A stretch of 64,000 nucleotides of DNA, from assembly GCF_019969725.1 (NCBI RefSeq), contig NZ_JAHXYW010000014.1:1-64000 (forward strand), written 5' to 3'. Positions within the stretch are counted from its first letter, which is position 1; each line of letters opens with the position of its first letter. Shown here in pieces: positions 62,170-64,000 of the stretch. The stretch is from Neobacillus bataviensis. Lineage in GTDB: Bacteria > Bacillota > Bacilli > Bacillales_B > DSM-18226. Under the pieces are notes generated by a model. The model saw only the letters and a list, made by a program, of their open reading frames with translations. It did no database searches and was not told where the DNA came from. The position numbers and the translations under genes were made by a program.

Positions 62170-62350
62170 AGAAGTAAACATTCTGTAAACAACGGCAAAG
62201 AGTAAACATTTTTGTAAACCTTGATTACAATAGTGTATACAATGCTTAAGCATGCTAAGTGTACAATTTTGTAGACTTGTAAACATTTCCGTTTACGTGT
62301 ATACATTCTCTGTAAACAATCATGTAAACATGTATACGGTTTTGTATACG
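62170..62350. repeat. Iteron cluster 1, putative parC centromere
   Basis: About 180 bp upstream of parM contain 12 copies of the hexamers GTAAAC, GTTTAC or GTATAC, frequently within TGTAAACA or TGTATAC contexts and in both orientations, spaced about 10-20 bp. Such dense short iterons immediately before parM match the expected position of the ParR-binding centromere and parM promoter. Confidence 0.72.
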
Positions 62351-62735
62351 AGAGGAACTACAATAAAAAACTAGACTACTAGTACTTTGGATATAAGTGG
62401 TGCAACTCCTGTTTATCTATAGTTAAAGTTGACACAAAGAAACACTATTCGTATAGCTTCATGATTGCTCATGCAGAACCATAAATTCTTTCAAAGAACA
62501 AGTTAAGAAATTGATTCATATTAATCGCTGTACTCTGGCTGTACTCTGCTATTCTGAGTACCATCGATTACTTCCAACTATATTCTCCATTGGGATTGGC
62601 CCTGCCAAACAGGAATCTCCTAAAACCTGCGTAAATGAATACTCCAGGTTGTGTTTGCGCCAAATTTAAAAAACCGTGGTAGTTTTAATCGATTCAAGTA
62701 ATATACTATTCGTTCATGATGATTAAATATACAAA
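62351..62735. other. Non-coding or decayed stretch between iteron clusters 1 and 2
   Basis: About 385 bases without an intact gene. A minus-strand frame around 62580-62665 (AQTQPGVFIYAGFRRFLFG through a stop) may be the end of a lost gene, not recognised. Confidence 0.35.
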
Positions 62736-62900
62736 TTTGTAAACATATACGACAAACCTTTATACATACCGTCATTACTGATGTTTACGGCTTTGTATAC
62801 TTGTTTACATATCTGTTTACCAAAATGTTTACAAGTTTACGTATTTGTAAACGTCAAGTATACAACAAAGTAAACGAGTAAACGTATTTGTTTACGCAAA
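62736..62900. repeat. Iteron cluster 2
   Basis: Twelve GTAAAC/GTTTAC/GTATAC hexamers in about 160 bp. The cluster opens with ATACAAATTTGTAAACATAT and continues through TTTGTATACTTGTTTACA, the same order of motifs as cluster 3, showing that the two are diverged duplicates. Confidence 0.8.
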
Positions 62901-62984
62901 AAATTAAAAACCTTAAAGCAACATCTACATTACCATAATCCATTAATACTGCCATTTCACCGGTTAGTATCGATAGGCACAATA

Positions 62985-63014
62985 AAATAAAGACACCCTT
63001 TGTGGAGGGTGCCT
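62985..63014 (-). terminator. Terminator after the SGNH hydrolase remnant
   Basis: On the minus strand GGCACCCT-CCACAA-AGGGTGTC followed by TTTATTTT, 24 bases beyond the pseudogene stop codon. Confidence 0.75.
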
Positions 63015-63037
63015 TGTTAATTGATATGATTATTTTT

Positions 63038-63490
63038 TTAGTCTATTGCTTTCCAAAACTCCCCAGCCACTACTTGATAGCCTGTAAGACTTAAATGAAT
63101 GCTCATTGGGATTGGAAGATACTCTTTAAAGTTCTCTACATTAATCACTTGAGCAGTCAGGACAAATGTATCGCCATGTGCTGCTGCCTATGCGTGAATT
63201 TGGCCATTAAACGCTGTTAATAATGGAGCTAATTGATCTTGCAGTGCTGGATTATATGGGAATGGGTTATAGTAGCCCATTACATAAACCTTTGCATTTG
63301 GATTTAGTTGATTAATTGTACCTAGTATTATGTTTATCTTAGCAGCAACAGTTCCAATGGCCGTCGTCGCTTTAGTTGGGTCAGCCTGAATGGCCGGAAG
63401 CGCTGCAAGCAAGTCATTCGCACCATTATCAATTGTAACGTGTATAGCTTCTTTTATTTCTTTTTGAAAATCTGGATTCCTTAATTGTTT
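63038..63490 (-). pseudogene. GDSL/SGNH hydrolase, truncated and interrupted
   Basis: C-terminal part of an SGNH-family esterase. Reading the minus strand from about 63490: NPDFQKEIKEAIHVTID, the block III-like NGANDLLAALPA, NPNAKVYVMGYYNPFP, then an in-frame TAG at 63188-63190 after GQIHA, continuing in the same frame to IHLSLTGYQVVAGEFWKAID and TAA at 63038-63040. The first third with the catalytic serine block is missing, replaced by iteron cluster 3. The usual Asp three residues before the final His is Met, also indicating decay. Confidence 0.8.
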
Positions 63491-63571
63491 TCACCAAATT
63501 AAAAAAATCTATTGTAGAATTAATAGACCCAAAAAATATACCTTTGCGTTCGTAATGATTTATTATACAAA

Positions 63572-63725
63572 TTTGTAAACATATAGGACAAACCTGTATA
63601 CATGGTGTCATTACTAGATGTGTACGGGTTTGTATACTTGTTTACAATTTTGTTTACCGAATTGTTTACTTGTTTACATATTTGTAAACACCATGCATAC
63701 AACAAAGTAAACAAGTAAACGTGTT
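63572..63725. repeat. Iteron cluster 3
   Basis: Ten GTAAAC/GTTTAC/GTATAC hexamers in about 150 bp, aligned in order with those of cluster 2. The right flanks (ACCTAAAGCACCATCTACATT here and ACCTTAAAGCAACATCTACATT beside cluster 2) are also homologous, so the duplication extends beyond the iterons. Confidence 0.8.
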
Positions 63726-63799
63726 TGTCTACGTAAAAAAACAAAAAACCTAAAGCACCATCTACATTATGAAAACCACCAACGTTATTCTGTCTACTC

Positions 63800-64000
63800 T
63801 CATCCTTTTACCGTTGCCGCAAAGCTTCCCAATAACTGAATAAAATCCCAACAACTAGACCAATTATCTTTTTCAGGTTCTAAAATTATCACTTCCTCAT
63901 TCGCTACTGGTGCGTTGATGGTCAATACAGCCTGTCGTAATCTTTAAACTGCATTATTTTTATAGTGGACACCATAATCCATTATTTCCGCCATTTCCCC
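63800..64000 (-). pseudogene. Broken gene of unknown family, cut by the window end
   Basis: Minus-strand frame entering from the window edge: GEMAEIMDYGVHYKNNAV, an in-frame TAA at 63944-63946, then RLRQAVLTINAPVANEEVI and further to LLGSFAATVKG and TGA at 63800-63802. A fragment similar to its start, GEMAVLMDYGNVDVALRF, occurs at about 62908-62965 beside iteron cluster 2, so pieces of the same gene were duplicated with the iterons. Family not recognised; the stop could be a real terminus of an upstream gene, but continuity of the frame favours a pseudogene. Confidence 0.5.

Noticed and set aside
63520..63744. A 74-codon minus-strand ORF across iteron cluster 3.
   Set aside because: It translates the GTAAAC-type repeats, lacks an RBS and is a by-product of the repeat composition.

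Overview
The window reads as a chromosomal segment of an endospore-forming member of the Bacillaceae. The evidence is strong GGAGG-type ribosome binding sites, frequent GTG and TTG starts, low to moderate GC, bacillithiol (bshB2), pepT, yerD and ywdI/ywdK homologues, an SLH-domain subtilase and sporulation-type small proteins. A complete clade II nitrous oxide reductase operon and a respiratory formate dehydrogenase point to a denitrifying, facultatively anaerobic Bacillus/Neobacillus-like organism; the genus is an inference.

Layout. 1-89 is the tail of an IS3-family transposase. 153-995 holds ywdK/ywdI homologues and a perfect ParB parS site (934-949), which suggests an origin-proximal position. 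1003-7465 is a minus-strand molybdenum cofactor block (fdhE, mobA, moeA, a MoeA-PBP fusion, moaE, moaD, then moeB). 7651-13191 encodes membrane-bound formate dehydrogenase and FdhD. The large catalytic subunit is interrupted by an in-frame TGA at the selenocysteine position, followed at the E. coli fdhF spacing by a SECIS-like hairpin, so it is one 995-residue selenoprotein rather than two ORFs. 13466-15490 has pdxK, yojF and bshB2, followed by an amino acid permease. 17576-24233 is nosC-nosZ-nosB-nosD-nosY-nosF plus a two-domain lipoprotein, behind an ideally placed Fnr-type site (17495-17510). Formate dehydrogenase can feed electrons to the quinone pool and N2O reductase can consume them, so the two blocks plausibly work together in anaerobic respiration.

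24368-34889 carries housekeeping and surface functions: sugar dehydrogenase-like lipoprotein, HAD phosphatase, AlkD, a SASP-like protein, a Pro/Gly/His-rich protein, a double P-loop ATPase, YbaK, an SLH subtilase and a NarL-type two-component system. 35437-40216 is a complete liv branched-chain amino acid ABC importer, 40533-41729 is niaP under a NiaR-type operator, followed by a choline-binding-type repeat protein, a heterodimeric ABC exporter, a GMC oxidoreductase pair, a TetR-controlled ABC-2 exporter, a NERD protein, pepT, an APH-family kinase and yerD.

60247-64000 is an accessory island: a ParM-type actin and a ParR-like adaptor in R1-like order (centromere-parM-parR). Upstream are three clusters of GTAAAC/GTATAC/GTTTAC motifs, two of them evidently duplicated, separated by broken genes including an SGNH hydrolase remnant. 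It looks like a plasmid-type partition locus captured by the chromosome.

Dispersed structure: three intergenic arrays with about 21-bp periodicity and a shared ATTSGCNRATAA-like core (2115-2170, 7496-7595, 55740-55978, the last a higher-order 83-bp repeat), and two copies of an intergenic palindromic element (12211-12388, 38915-39036), one carrying a nested insertion. No rRNA, tRNA or CRISPR array was seen.
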